From Myxococcales bacterium (GTDB taxonomy: Bacteria; Myxococcota_A; Polyangia; Nannocystales; Nannocystaceae), in NCBI GenBank assembly GCA_020633315.1, contig JACKDV010000005.1:310001-374000 (forward strand): a DNA stretch of 64,000 nucleotides. Direction: 5' to 3'. The notes beneath the pieces are model-generated. The model did not search any database, had not been told where the DNA came from, and worked only from the letters and a program-made list of their open reading frames with translations. Shown piece by piece: positions 8,172-15,263 of the stretch (positions are counted from its first letter, which is position 1; the number at the start of each line of letters is the position of its first letter). Made by a program: the position numbers and the translations under genes.

Positions 8172-9728
8172 ATGGCGAGCAAGCACCTCTTCTCTTCGGC
8201 CGCGCGACGCATCACCCCTGCCGACGTGATCAACGAGGCGGGCGGCAAGGCGTACCGGCTCGAGGCCAAGCATGCGCTGGCCCAGTACGCGGCCACCGGC
8301 TGCTTCGGCACCACCTACTACGCCTCGCAGGGCGAGCAGCTCGACCAGGTGCTGCAGCTGTGCACCACCATCGACGACGACTTCATCGCTCGCACCGCCG
8401 TGTATGCCCGCGAGCACGGCCACATGAAGGACATGCCCGCGCTGCTGCTGGCGGTCCTCGCCGGCCGCGGCAGCGACCGACTCGAGCGGGTCTTCGACCG
8501 GGTGCTCGACAACGGCAAGATGCTGCGCAACTTCGTGCAGATCGTCCGCAGCGGCGTGACCGGTCGGCGCTCCCTGGGCTCCCGTCCCAAGCGCCTGGTG
8601 AAGCGGTGGATCCAGCAGCGCTCCGCTGCCACCCTGCTGCGAGCCAGCGTGGGCAACGATCCCTCCCTCGCGGACGTGATCAAGATGGTCCACCCCGCGC
8701 CCACCGACGCGGAGCGCCGGGCCCTGTACGGCTACCTCGTGGGCCGTCCCCACGACCTCGAGGCGCTGCCCGCCATCGTCAAGGACTACGAGGCCTTCAA
8801 GGCCGGCCGCACCAAGGAGGTGCCCAACGTCCCCTTCCAGCTGCTCACCGCGCTGTCGCTCACGACCCCCGCCTGGACGAAGATCGCCCGGGATGCGGGC
8901 TGGCAGATGACCCGCATGAACCTCAACACCTTCGCGCGTCACGGCGTGTTCCACGACCGCGAGGTGGTCGAGCTGGTCGCCGGGCGACTGGCCGACGCCG
9001 AGGAGGTCCGCAAGGCCCGGGTCTTCCCCTACCAGCTCATGGTCGCCTACGCGCAGACGGGTCAGCAGGTCCCGGTGGAGATCCGGGAGGCCCTGCAGGA
9101 TGCGATGGAGCACGCGGTGTCCAACGTGCCCCGCACCCGCGGTCCGGTGCACATCCTGCCCGACGTCTCGGGCTCGATGCACTCGCCGGCCACGGGCCAC
9201 CGACCGGGGGCGACCTCGGTGGTGCGCTGCATCGACGTGGCGGCCCTCGTGGCCGCGGCGTTCCTGCGGACCAACCCGCAGGCGCAGGTCCTGCCCTTCC
9301 ACGACCGGGTGCAGGAGTGCCCGCTCAACCCCCGGGACAGCGTGATGACCAACGCCCAGCGGCTCGCCGCGCTGCCCAGCGGCGGCACCGACTGCGCGGC
9401 TCCCCTGCGTCGGCTCAACCGCGACAAGGCGACCGGTGACCTGGTGATCTTCGTCTCCGACAACCAGTCGTGGATCGACACCAGCCGCACCTGGAACGGC
9501 GGCACCGCCGTGCTCGAGGAGTGGGAGAAGTACCGCAAGCGCAACCCCCGGGCGAAGCTGGTGTGCATCGACGTGCAGCCCTACGCCAACACCCAGGCCC
9601 CCGAGCGGGCCGACATCCTCAACGTCGGCGGCTTCTCCGACGCGGTCTTCACCCTGGTGGGGGCCTTCGTCGAGGACCGCCTCCACCCCGCCCACTGGGT
9701 GGGCGTGATCGAGAGCCTCGAGCTCTAG
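8172..9728 (+). CDS. rsr: Ro60/TROVE-domain RNA-binding protein (Rsr)
   Basis: Bacterial orthologue of the Ro60 autoantigen. The family forms a HEAT-repeat ring that binds misfolded RNA ends in its cavity and Y RNAs on its outer face, and works with exonucleases and RNA repair. Of 518 residues, the N-terminal two-thirds fit the TROVE ring, and the C-terminal part is a von Willebrand A-like fold with an intact MIDAS: D331-V-S-G-S335, T406 and D430. ATG 8172 is preferred over 8154 because AAGGAG lies eight bases before it. It sits directly between rtcR and a cluster of Y-RNA-like genes. Confidence 0.95.
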   Translation: MASKHLFSSAARRITPADVINEAGGKAYRLEAKHALAQYAATGCFGTTYYASQGEQLDQVLQLCTTIDDDFIARTAVYAREHGHMKDMPALLLAVLAGRGSDRLERVFDRVLDNGKMLRNFVQIVRSGVTGRRSLGSRPKRLVKRWIQQRSAATLLRASVGNDPSLADVIKMVHPAPTDAERRALYGYLVGRPHDLEALPAIVKDYEAFKAGRTKEVPNVPFQLLTALSLTTPAWTKIARDAGWQMTRMNLNTFARHGVFHDREVVELVAGRLADAEEVRKARVFPYQLMVAYAQTGQQVPVEIREALQDAMEHAVSNVPRTRGPVHILPDVSGSMHSPATGHRPGATSVVRCIDVAALVAAAFLRTNPQAQVLPFHDRVQECPLNPRDSVMTNAQRLAALPSGGTDCAAPLRRLNRDKATGDLVIFVSDNQSWIDTSRTWNGGTAVLEEWEKYRKRNPRAKLVCIDVQPYANTQAPERADILNVGGFSDAVFTLVGAFVEDRLHPAHWVGVIESLEL

Positions 9729-9730
9729 CA

Positions 9731-9766
9731 CCGCCGGCGGCGGCCTCGTGCCGCCGCCGCCGGCGA
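9731..9766 (+). terminator. Strong GC hairpin after ro
   Basis: A near-perfect inverted repeat of about 13 bp (CGCCGGCGGCGGC and its complement around a CTCGTG-containing loop) begins a few bases after the ro stop. There is no U-tract, so it may be a pause or attenuation site, an mRNA-stabilising 3' end, or a processing boundary between ro mRNA and the small RNAs. Confidence 0.6.
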
Positions 9767-9778
9767 GCCCCGACCTTC

Positions 9779-9846
9779 GTCGGCTGCGAATGCCGGCGTG
9801 ACTACATCCCGAAACCGTGTCACGTCGAAACCTCGTCGCAGCCGAC
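9779..9846 (+). ncRNA. Y-RNA-like element 1
   Basis: The ends pair in an 11-bp perfect stem (9779-9789 with 9836-9846). An asymmetric internal loop follows, ATGCC on the 5' side and a 9-base strand ending CCTCG on the 3' side. An 8-bp inner stem (9795-9802 with 9819-9826) then leads into a loop beginning TACAT. This plan, a closing stem broken by a conserved internal loop, resembles the Ro-binding stem of Y RNAs and recurs six more times downstream. Its place next to a Ro gene supports the call. Confidence 0.75.
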
Positions 9847-9882
9847 TCCTTCTTTTCCCTGCCCCCGCCCCCTCGAATCCTC

Positions 9883-10035
9883 GACCGCGAATGCCGTGAG
9901 GACTACATCGTTTTGGACGACGGGATCCCGGTTCGAGTCCGGGCCGCTCCACCACCACCCGCGCCGCGCGGGACCACGGGGCGGTAGCTCAATCGGTAGA
10001 GCACGGAGCATGTCTTCGCACCCCTCGTCGCGGTC
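9883..10035 (+). ncRNA. Y-RNA-like element 2 with permuted tRNA module (YrlA type)
   Basis: The closing stem pairs 9883-9890 with 10028-10035 (8 bp, perfect), with the shared ATGCC internal loop, GTGAGGAC inner stem and TACAT. In place of a simple loop it carries tRNA parts in permuted order. These are a T arm with CCCGG stem and TTCGAGT loop (9927-9943), acceptor 3' strand CCGCTCC plus A and CCA (9944-9954), a 23-base linker with its own hairpin, acceptor 5' strand GGGGCGG (9978-9984), TA, and a D arm GCTC-8-GAGC (9987-10002). The acceptor pairs over 7 bp with one G-U. This is the tRNA mimicry known for YrlA RNAs. Confidence 0.85.
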
Positions 10036-10044
10036 ACCTTCTTC

Positions 10045-10139
10045 GTTTGCGAATGCCGGCAGCCACTCCATCGGTTCATCCCGGTTCGACCCCGGGCCCG
10101 CCCTCGCGGCGGTGCGTGGCGCCTTCGCTCGTCGCAGAC
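10045..10139 (+). ncRNA. Y-RNA-like element 3 with decayed tRNA module
   Basis: The closing stem pairs 10045-10052 with 10132-10139 (8 bp, one G-U). The 5' internal loop is ATGCC, and the inner stem GGC-A-GCCAC pairs with GTGGC-GCC (10058-10066 with 10116-10123). The signature TACAT is changed to TCCAT. A T arm remains (CCCGG, TTCGACC, CCGGG; 10080-10096), followed by a short CCGCC/GGCGG stem where the acceptor would be. No D arm is present. It looks like a YrlA-type RNA that has lost half of its module. Confidence 0.65.
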
Positions 10140-10168
10140 ACCCTTCTCCCTTCCAACCATCGACCTCC

Positions 10169-10237
10169 GGCTGCGAATGCTCGACGCGGACTACATCCTT
10201 CCACGATCCACGTCTCGTCGGATTCCTCGTCGCGGCC
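10169..10237 (+). ncRNA. Y-RNA-like element 4
   Basis: The closing stem GGCTGCGA/TCGCGGCC (10169-10176 with 10230-10237) has 8 bp and one G-U. ATGCT occupies the internal loop. The inner stem is CGACG (10182-10186) with CGTCG (10216-10220), then GAC with GTC, and the loop opens with TACAT. No tRNA-like parts are seen, so it corresponds to a simple Y RNA. Confidence 0.7.
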
Positions 10238-10259
10238 GCTCCTTCCCTGCCAGCTCTTC

Positions 10260-10317
10260 GATCGCGAATGCCGTGAAGACTACATGGTCGTCGTCTTCAC
10301 AACCCCTCGTCGCGATC
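10260..10317 (+). ncRNA. Y-RNA-like element 5 (minimal form)
   Basis: The shortest and cleanest copy, 58 bases. It has a perfect 8-bp closing stem (10260-10267 with 10310-10317), 5' internal loop ATGCC, a perfect 8-bp inner stem GTGAAGAC/GTCTTCAC (10273-10280 with 10293-10300), a 12-base apical loop starting TACAT, and a 9-base 3' internal strand ending CCTCG. It defines the core fold of the family. Confidence 0.75.
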
Positions 10318-10344
10318 ACCTTCCCTGCCCCTCCATCGATCTTC

Positions 10345-10412
10345 GGCTGCGAATGCCCGGCGCGGACTACATCTTTGGTTGATCTACGTCTCGCCGAAAC
10401 CTCGTCGTAGCC
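10345..10412 (+). ncRNA. Y-RNA-like element 6
   Basis: The closing stem GGCTGCGA/TCGTAGCC (10345-10352 with 10405-10412) has 8 bp and one G-U. ATGCC is the 5' internal loop. The inner stem is CGGCG (10358-10362) with CGCCG (10392-10396), then GAC with GTC, and TACAT follows. Several substitutions relative to element 4 keep the pairing, which argues for selection on structure. Confidence 0.7.
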
Positions 10413-10439
10413 ACCTTCTTCTCGCTCCGTACGCGCGCT

Positions 10440-10559
10440 TCGATCGCGAATGCAGTGAGGACTACATGTCCCCGGTTCGAGCCCGGGTCGCTCCACCACT
10501 CGCGGGGCGGTAGCTCAGTCGGTAGAGCAGTCCGTCTTCACCACCCTCGTCGCGATCGA
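10440..10559 (+). ncRNA. Y-RNA-like element 7 with permuted tRNA module (YrlA type)
   Basis: A perfect 10-bp closing stem pairs 10440-10449 with 10550-10559. ATGCA is the internal loop, and the inner stem GTGAGGAC pairs with GTCTTCAC (10455-10462 with 10534-10541). The tRNA module again runs 3' half first. It has a T arm CCCGG-TTCGAGC-CCGGG (10471-10487), acceptor 3' strand TCGCTCC then ACCA (10488-10498), a 5-base joining loop, acceptor 5' strand GGGGCGG (10504-10510), TA, and D arm GCTC-AGTCGGTA-GAGC (10513-10528). Unlike element 2, the acceptor strands are joined by only five bases. Confidence 0.87.
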
Positions 10560-10561
10560 GT

Positions 10562-10614
10562 CGTCGCCACCAGCCACCGTGCCGCCCCCCGGGAGCCCTG
10601 GTGGCTCGGCGACG
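10562..10614 (+). terminator. Hairpin at the end of the Y RNA array
   Basis: CGTCGCC (10562-10568) pairs with GGCGACG (10608-10614), and AGCCACC (10572-10578) pairs with GGTGGCT (10600-10606), giving a long interrupted stem three bases after element 7. There is no U-tract. It also lies just beyond the 3' end of the converging membrane-protein gene, so it could serve both strands. Confidence 0.6.
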
Positions 10615-10622
10615 GCTCGAGC

Positions 10623-11837
10623 CTAGCGCCGCGGCATGGGCCACTGCGCCACGGGCAGGAACTCCCACTGGCGCAGCGCGAGCACGAACAGCGCGAACGC
10701 CAGCGCCACCAGCCAGGCGCCGTGGCGGTCGAGCAGCCGCAGCCACGCCGGCCGCTCCCGGGGCTCCGCCTGCGGGACGAGCCCCAGCCAGCGCGCCACG
10801 CCGATGGCGGTGGGCAGCACCGCCAGCACCAGCACCTCGCCGAAGGCCCGCGGCTCGTAGACGTTGGCGAGCACCAGCAGCCCGGCCGTCTGCCCCCAGG
10901 CCAGCAGCCACATGCGTCGCCAGCGAGGCTCCACCGAGCCCGCCAGCATGGGCCACAAGAGCGGCCACGCGGCGAGGCTGGGCAGGGTGACCAGCAGGTG
11001 CAGCGGATCGCTCAGCCAGCGCAGGTTGTGGAGCACGCGGTAGTGCCCGCTCACCGTGAAGTGCAGCGGCGGCCCAGGGTTGTCGGGCAGCGCCATGGCG
11101 ATCGCGGTGCGGGTGACCAGCACCACCGCCAGCAGGCCGGCCACCCGCGCGAGCTCGGGTCGCCCGCGACCGGGCCGGGGCGGGGCCAGCAAGAGCGCCG
11201 CCGCGGGCAAGAGGATGGCGCTCTCGCGATTGAGCGCGGCGAGCAGGGTGATCGCCATGGCCCAGCCCCAGCGCTGGCGATCGATCGCCCCCACCCCCGC
11301 CACCAGCAGGGCCATCGCCGGGGTGTCCCAGGGATAGAAGATCGGCCAGCGGTGCGGCAAGAGGTACGGCCACGGCAGCACCATGAGCACGGCGAGCCCG
11401 ACCACCATGCCCAGGCGCTCGCCGAGGCGAGGGCGCAGGCACCAAGCCACGGCGGCGACCAGGCCCGCGGCCGAGACCGCCTCCCAGATCCCCAGCGCCA
11501 GCGGCAGCGGCAGGCCGGTCGCGAGCAGCGGGCGGGTGAGCAGCGGCACCAGCACGCGATGGCCGAAGGGCAGCGGAGCGCGCAGCTCCACCAGCGCCGG
11601 CCATGGAGCCACCTTGTACTGCTCGTTCATCGTCAGCCGCAGGGCGGCGTAGCCGGCCGCGAGCACCACCACCACCACCCACCACGCCACGCGGGCCCGG
11701 CCGCTCGGCCCGGGGAGCGAGGGCGCCGCGGCGAGGCCGGCAGCGGGTTCGGCGGAGGGCACGGGTCGGCTCAGGCTCGCCCCGGCGGGGCCGGCCGTGC
11801 AAGCGGGCCGGGGCCGCGGGCGTGGCTCGGCCGTCAC
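10623..11837 (-). CDS. Polytopic membrane protein of unknown function
   Basis: From GTG 11837 the product has 404 residues. After a Pro/Ala-rich 45-residue leader there are about nine to ten hydrophobic helices, with short charged loops such as LTMNEQYKVAPW and LNRESAILL after the second and fifth. The Arg-Glu-Ser in a loop is reminiscent of glycosyltransferase-like (PMT/GT-C-type) membrane proteins, but no defining motif is seen. The open frame extends far upstream antisense to plus-strand genes and was cut at the GTG, which has AAAGGG close in front. Divergent from the FG-GAP lipoprotein gene by 42 bp. Confidence 0.7.
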   Translation of the reverse strand: MTAEPRPRPRPACTAGPAGASLSRPVPSAEPAAGLAAAPSLPGPSGRARVAWWVVVVVLAAGYAALRLTMNEQYKVAPWPALVELRAPLPFGHRVLVPLLTRPLLATGLPLPLALGIWEAVSAAGLVAAVAWCLRPRLGERLGMVVGLAVLMVLPWPYLLPHRWPIFYPWDTPAMALLVAGVGAIDRQRWGWAMAITLLAALNRESAILLPAAALLLAPPRPGRGRPELARVAGLLAVVLVTRTAIAMALPDNPGPPLHFTVSGHYRVLHNLRWLSDPLHLLVTLPSLAAWPLLWPMLAGSVEPRWRRMWLLAWGQTAGLLVLANVYEPRAFGEVLVLAVLPTAIGVARWLGLVPQAEPRERPAWLRLLDRHGAWLVALAFALFVLALRQWEFLPVAQWPMPRR

Positions 11838-11879
11838 GGCCCTTTGCGGGCGGGTCCGTGATCTGCCACGTTGCCCCCG

Positions 11880-13523
11880 ATGCGCGACCTCGCCGCAGCG
11901 AGCCCCTGGTTGCTGTCGATCGTCTCGTTGCTGGCCGTAGCCTGCGCGGACGATGGCACCAACCCCTTCGACACCGAGCCCACCGCGGGGCCGGTCACCG
12001 GTGACGCCACCTCGGCCACCACCGCGACGACCGGCGTCGACGAGACCGCCACCGCCACCGCCACCGACGACGGACCACGGCTCGACCTGATGCTCCCCGA
12101 CATCGGCGCGGCCCCGAGCTGCGAGGTGGTCGACGACATGAGCGGCATCGGGCCCTGCACCGACGTGGCGCCGCCCGACAGCTTCGAGCCCGAGGTGCAG
12201 TGGAGCTGGGAGGGCGACGGGGTGATGGTGCAGGCGATCACCATCCCGCTGGTCGCCAACCTCACCGACGACGACGGCGACGGCGACGTGGATCTGTGCG
12301 ACGTGCCCGACGTGGTGGTGCAGGCCTTCGCGAGCTACGACGGCTTCCTCGGGGCGATCTACGTGCTCGACGGCGCGACCGGGGCGGTGCACTGGAGCAG
12401 CGACCCGGGCATCGACGCCTCGTTCAGCCCCGCGCTGGGCGACATCGACGGCGACGGCCTGCCGGAGATCGTGGCGGTGGAGCACGGCGCACAGCACCTG
12501 CTGGCCTTCGAGCACGACGGCACCCCCAAGTGGCAGAGCGACCAGCCCTGGCCCGACTTCGGCTACTCGGCGCTGGCCATCGCCGACCTCGACGGCGACG
12601 GCAGCCCCGAGATCCTCGCCGACAACCTGGTGTTCGACGCCCAAGGGCAGCTCGTGCTCGCGCTGGGCGAGACCACCATCACCGGCTGGGGCAACGCCAC
12701 CACCGCGGCCGACCTCGACGGCGACGGCGACCTGGAGATCGTGCTGGGACGCAGCGCCTTCCACCACGACGGCAGCGTGTACTACTCGACCATGATCGTG
12801 CCCACCGGCTACCCGCAGGTGGCCAACCTCGACGACGACCCCGAGCCCGAGGTGCTGGTGCAGAGCTACGACGGCCTGACCATCCTCGAGCACGACGGCA
12901 GCGTGAAGGTAGCCGGGCTGCGGCCCACCGGGGTGGTAGCCGACGGCACCTCGTGGGTGCGCCCCGCCACCGTGCACGACTTCGACGGGGACGAGCTGGC
13001 CGAGTTCGCCTCGAGCTCGGGAGGGATCTACTCGCTCTACGAGGCGAACGCGAGCATCATCTGGACCGCCGACGTGATGGACGTGACCGGCAGCGCCGCG
13101 GGCACGGCCTTCGACTTCCTGGGCGACGGGGAGGCCGAGGCCATGTATGCCGACGAGCGCACCCTGTTCGTGTTCGACGGCGACGGGCTCGCGCTGCTGG
13201 GAGTCCCGCGCAGCAGCGGCACCCTGCAGGAATACCCGGTGGTCGCCGACGTGGACAACGACGGCTCGGCCGAGATCCTGGTGGTGAGCAACGAGGGCTG
13301 GTTCGCCAACCAGAGCGCTCCCACGCTGCAGGTGATCCGCGACGTGGGCGATCGCTGGGTGCCCGCGCGGCGGATCTGGAACCAGCATACCTACCACGTG
13401 ACCAACGTGCGGGAGGACGGGACCATCCCGCTGCAGGAGCCCCGGCACTGGGAGCTGCTCAACACCTTCCGCACCCAGGCGCAGATCGAGGCGGGGGGCC
13501 TGTGCCAGCCGCCCGTGGGCTGA
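11880..13523 (+). CDS. FG-GAP/VCBS-repeat surface lipoprotein
   Basis: A 547-residue protein with a lipoprotein signal ending LLAVAC (Cys22) and a Thr/Ala/Asp-rich linker. Several beta-propeller blades follow, marked by calcium-loop motifs DIDGDGLPEI, DLDGDGSPEI, DLDGDGDLEI and DVDNDGSAEI. A final segment, RRIWNQHTYHVTNVREDG, is typical of this group in delta-proteobacterial genomes. It is probably displayed on the outer membrane and binds or scaffolds something unknown. ATG 11880 gives the best signal peptide. Confidence 0.85.
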   Translation: MRDLAAASPWLLSIVSLLAVACADDGTNPFDTEPTAGPVTGDATSATTATTGVDETATATATDDGPRLDLMLPDIGAAPSCEVVDDMSGIGPCTDVAPPDSFEPEVQWSWEGDGVMVQAITIPLVANLTDDDGDGDVDLCDVPDVVVQAFASYDGFLGAIYVLDGATGAVHWSSDPGIDASFSPALGDIDGDGLPEIVAVEHGAQHLLAFEHDGTPKWQSDQPWPDFGYSALAIADLDGDGSPEILADNLVFDAQGQLVLALGETTITGWGNATTAADLDGDGDLEIVLGRSAFHHDGSVYYSTMIVPTGYPQVANLDDDPEPEVLVQSYDGLTILEHDGSVKVAGLRPTGVVADGTSWVRPATVHDFDGDELAEFASSSGGIYSLYEANASIIWTADVMDVTGSAAGTAFDFLGDGEAEAMYADERTLFVFDGDGLALLGVPRSSGTLQEYPVVADVDNDGSAEILVVSNEGWFANQSAPTLQVIRDVGDRWVPARRIWNQHTYHVTNVREDGTIPLQEPRHWELLNTFRTQAQIEAGGLCQPPVG

Positions 13524-13547
13524 GGCGCTCGGGGTAGACTGGCGGGC

Positions 13548-15137
13548 GTGCGCGTCCCCGTCGTCTCCATCCTCGTCCCGCTGACCGCCCTCGTCCCGCT
13601 GACCGCGATGCTGGGCTGCCGGCCCGTCGCCGCCCCGCCCTCGATTCCTCCCGCCGCCGACGCGGCGACGCTGCTGCTTCCCGCCGACGAGGACGACGAG
13701 AGCCTCGAGGACGAGCCCGCTCCCGCGCCGAGGGGCCCCTGCGAGCCGGCCCCCAAGGCGGGGATCGAGCGCCCCGACTTCGGCCCGGCGCGGGCCTACA
13801 TCACGACCCTCATGAAATGGAAGCAGGTGCCCTCGCTCGCGATCGCGGTGGCCCGCGACGGAGAGATCTTGTGGGAGGAGGGCTTCGGCTTCGCGGATCC
13901 ACGGCGCCGCACCAAGGCCGACGAGCACACGATGTACTCGCTGGCCTCGATCTCCAAGCCGTTCACGGCCACGGGGATGATGGTGCTGGTGGAGCGGGGC
14001 CAGCTCGAGCTGAGCACGCCGCTGGGCGAGGTGCTGCCGCCCCCGGGGCTGCGGGCCGGCGTGGGCGACCCTCGCCAGGCCACGCTGGAGCGGGTGGCCA
14101 GCCACACCGCCGGGCTGCCGCTGCACTACCAGTTCTTCTACGCCACCCGCGAGCCCGGGGTGCCGCCGCTGGTGCAGACGCTGCGCGACCACGCGGTGAC
14201 GGTGAGCGCCCCCGGCCAGCGCTACCAGTACTCCAACCTCGGCTTCGGGCTGATCGGGCAGGCGATCGAGCACGTGAGCGGCCGGCCCTTCCCCGAGTTC
14301 ATGCGCGCCGAGGTGTTCGAGCCCCTCGATCTGCGCCACACCTTCGTGGGCAAGCCGCCGCGCAAGGCGGGGGTGACCGCGCCGCGGACCGACGGCCTCG
14401 GCAGGGCCATCCCCGACTATGGCTTCGACCACGACGGAGCCTCGGCCCTCTACAGCAGCGCCCACGACCTGGTGCGCTTCGGCATGTTCCACATCGGCGC
14501 GAGCCTCCCCGAGCAGCGGGAGATCCTCTCGATGGACGCGCGCCGGGCCATGCAGCGCGCGGTGCCGCCGGCGGAGAGCTATGGCCTGGGCTGGGGGCTC
14601 GGCGTGGACGACTCGGTCAGGCGAGTGAGCCACGGCGGCGGGATGCCCGGGGTCCGCACCGCGGTGCAGGCCTTCCCCGAGCAGGGGGTGGTGATCGTGG
14701 TCCTGGCCAACACCGACGTCATCGGCCGGGAGCACGTGGAGATCGCCGAGCTCGTCCAGCACGAGCTGGGGATGCCCGCGCGCTCGGACGACCTGTGCCG
14801 CCTGCCGCTGGAGCACGAGCTGCTCGGCACCTGGTCGGGCGTGGTGCACACGGTCGCCGGTGAGCGCCGCCTGGAGCTGGTGCTGCGCGACAGCGGCGAG
14901 GTGACGGCCCGCATCGGCGAGGGCTCGCCCCAGATCGTGCGGCGGGTGCGATTCCAGGACGGGATGCTCTCGGGTCGCACCCGGGGCGACGTGGAGGCGG
15001 AGCTGGCCGGGGGCGAGCCCACCTCGCTGGAGCTCGAGCTGTGGCTGCGAGACGGGCGGCTGGAGGGGGGCGTGTCTGCGTTCGTGCCGTGGGTCTCGGC
15101 GACCACGCTGTACACCGAGCTGGACCCCGCGGGCTGA
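13548..15137 (+). CDS. Serine hydrolase of the beta-lactamase/penicillin-binding family, lipoprotein
   Basis: A 529-residue protein starting with GTG. The signal peptide has a lipobox (TAMLGC, Cys24) and is followed by an acidic linker. The catalytic SxxK is SISK at about residues 134-137, the Y-x-N motif is YSN at 228-230, and HGG lies near 361, the class C beta-lactamase/esterase arrangement. A C-terminal beta-rich extension of about 130 residues (HELLGTWSGVVHTVAGERR onward) follows, as in many such esterase-like proteins. Likely a periplasmic or outer-membrane peptidase or esterase; true beta-lactamase activity is not implied. Confidence 0.88.
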   Translation: MRVPVVSILVPLTALVPLTAMLGCRPVAAPPSIPPAADAATLLLPADEDDESLEDEPAPAPRGPCEPAPKAGIERPDFGPARAYITTLMKWKQVPSLAIAVARDGEILWEEGFGFADPRRRTKADEHTMYSLASISKPFTATGMMVLVERGQLELSTPLGEVLPPPGLRAGVGDPRQATLERVASHTAGLPLHYQFFYATREPGVPPLVQTLRDHAVTVSAPGQRYQYSNLGFGLIGQAIEHVSGRPFPEFMRAEVFEPLDLRHTFVGKPPRKAGVTAPRTDGLGRAIPDYGFDHDGASALYSSAHDLVRFGMFHIGASLPEQREILSMDARRAMQRAVPPAESYGLGWGLGVDDSVRRVSHGGGMPGVRTAVQAFPEQGVVIVVLANTDVIGREHVEIAELVQHELGMPARSDDLCRLPLEHELLGTWSGVVHTVAGERRLELVLRDSGEVTARIGEGSPQIVRRVRFQDGMLSGRTRGDVEAELAGGEPTSLELELWLRDGRLEGGVSAFVPWVSATTLYTELDPAG

Positions 15138-15263
15138 CGCCCCACCCGACCCCCGGCCTGCCGACTCGCAACCACCTCCACGCGGGAGCACCCACGGCCC
15201 CACGATCGAGCCCGTGCGGCGGGCTCCTTCGATCTATGATCGCGGCGGGAGGCCAGGAAGCGA

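Noticed and set aside
9930..10003. tRNA genes suggested by TTCGAGTCC, CCA and a GCTCAATCGGTAGAGC D arm
   Set aside because: The 3' half comes before the 5' half, and no anticodon arm exists between D and T arms in the forward order. The parts sit inside Y-RNA-like hairpins, so they are tRNA mimics, not tRNAs.
9779..10559. CRISPR array or integron-like repeats
   Set aside because: The repeats are not identical units with unique spacers. They are foldable elements of 58-153 bases with covarying stems.
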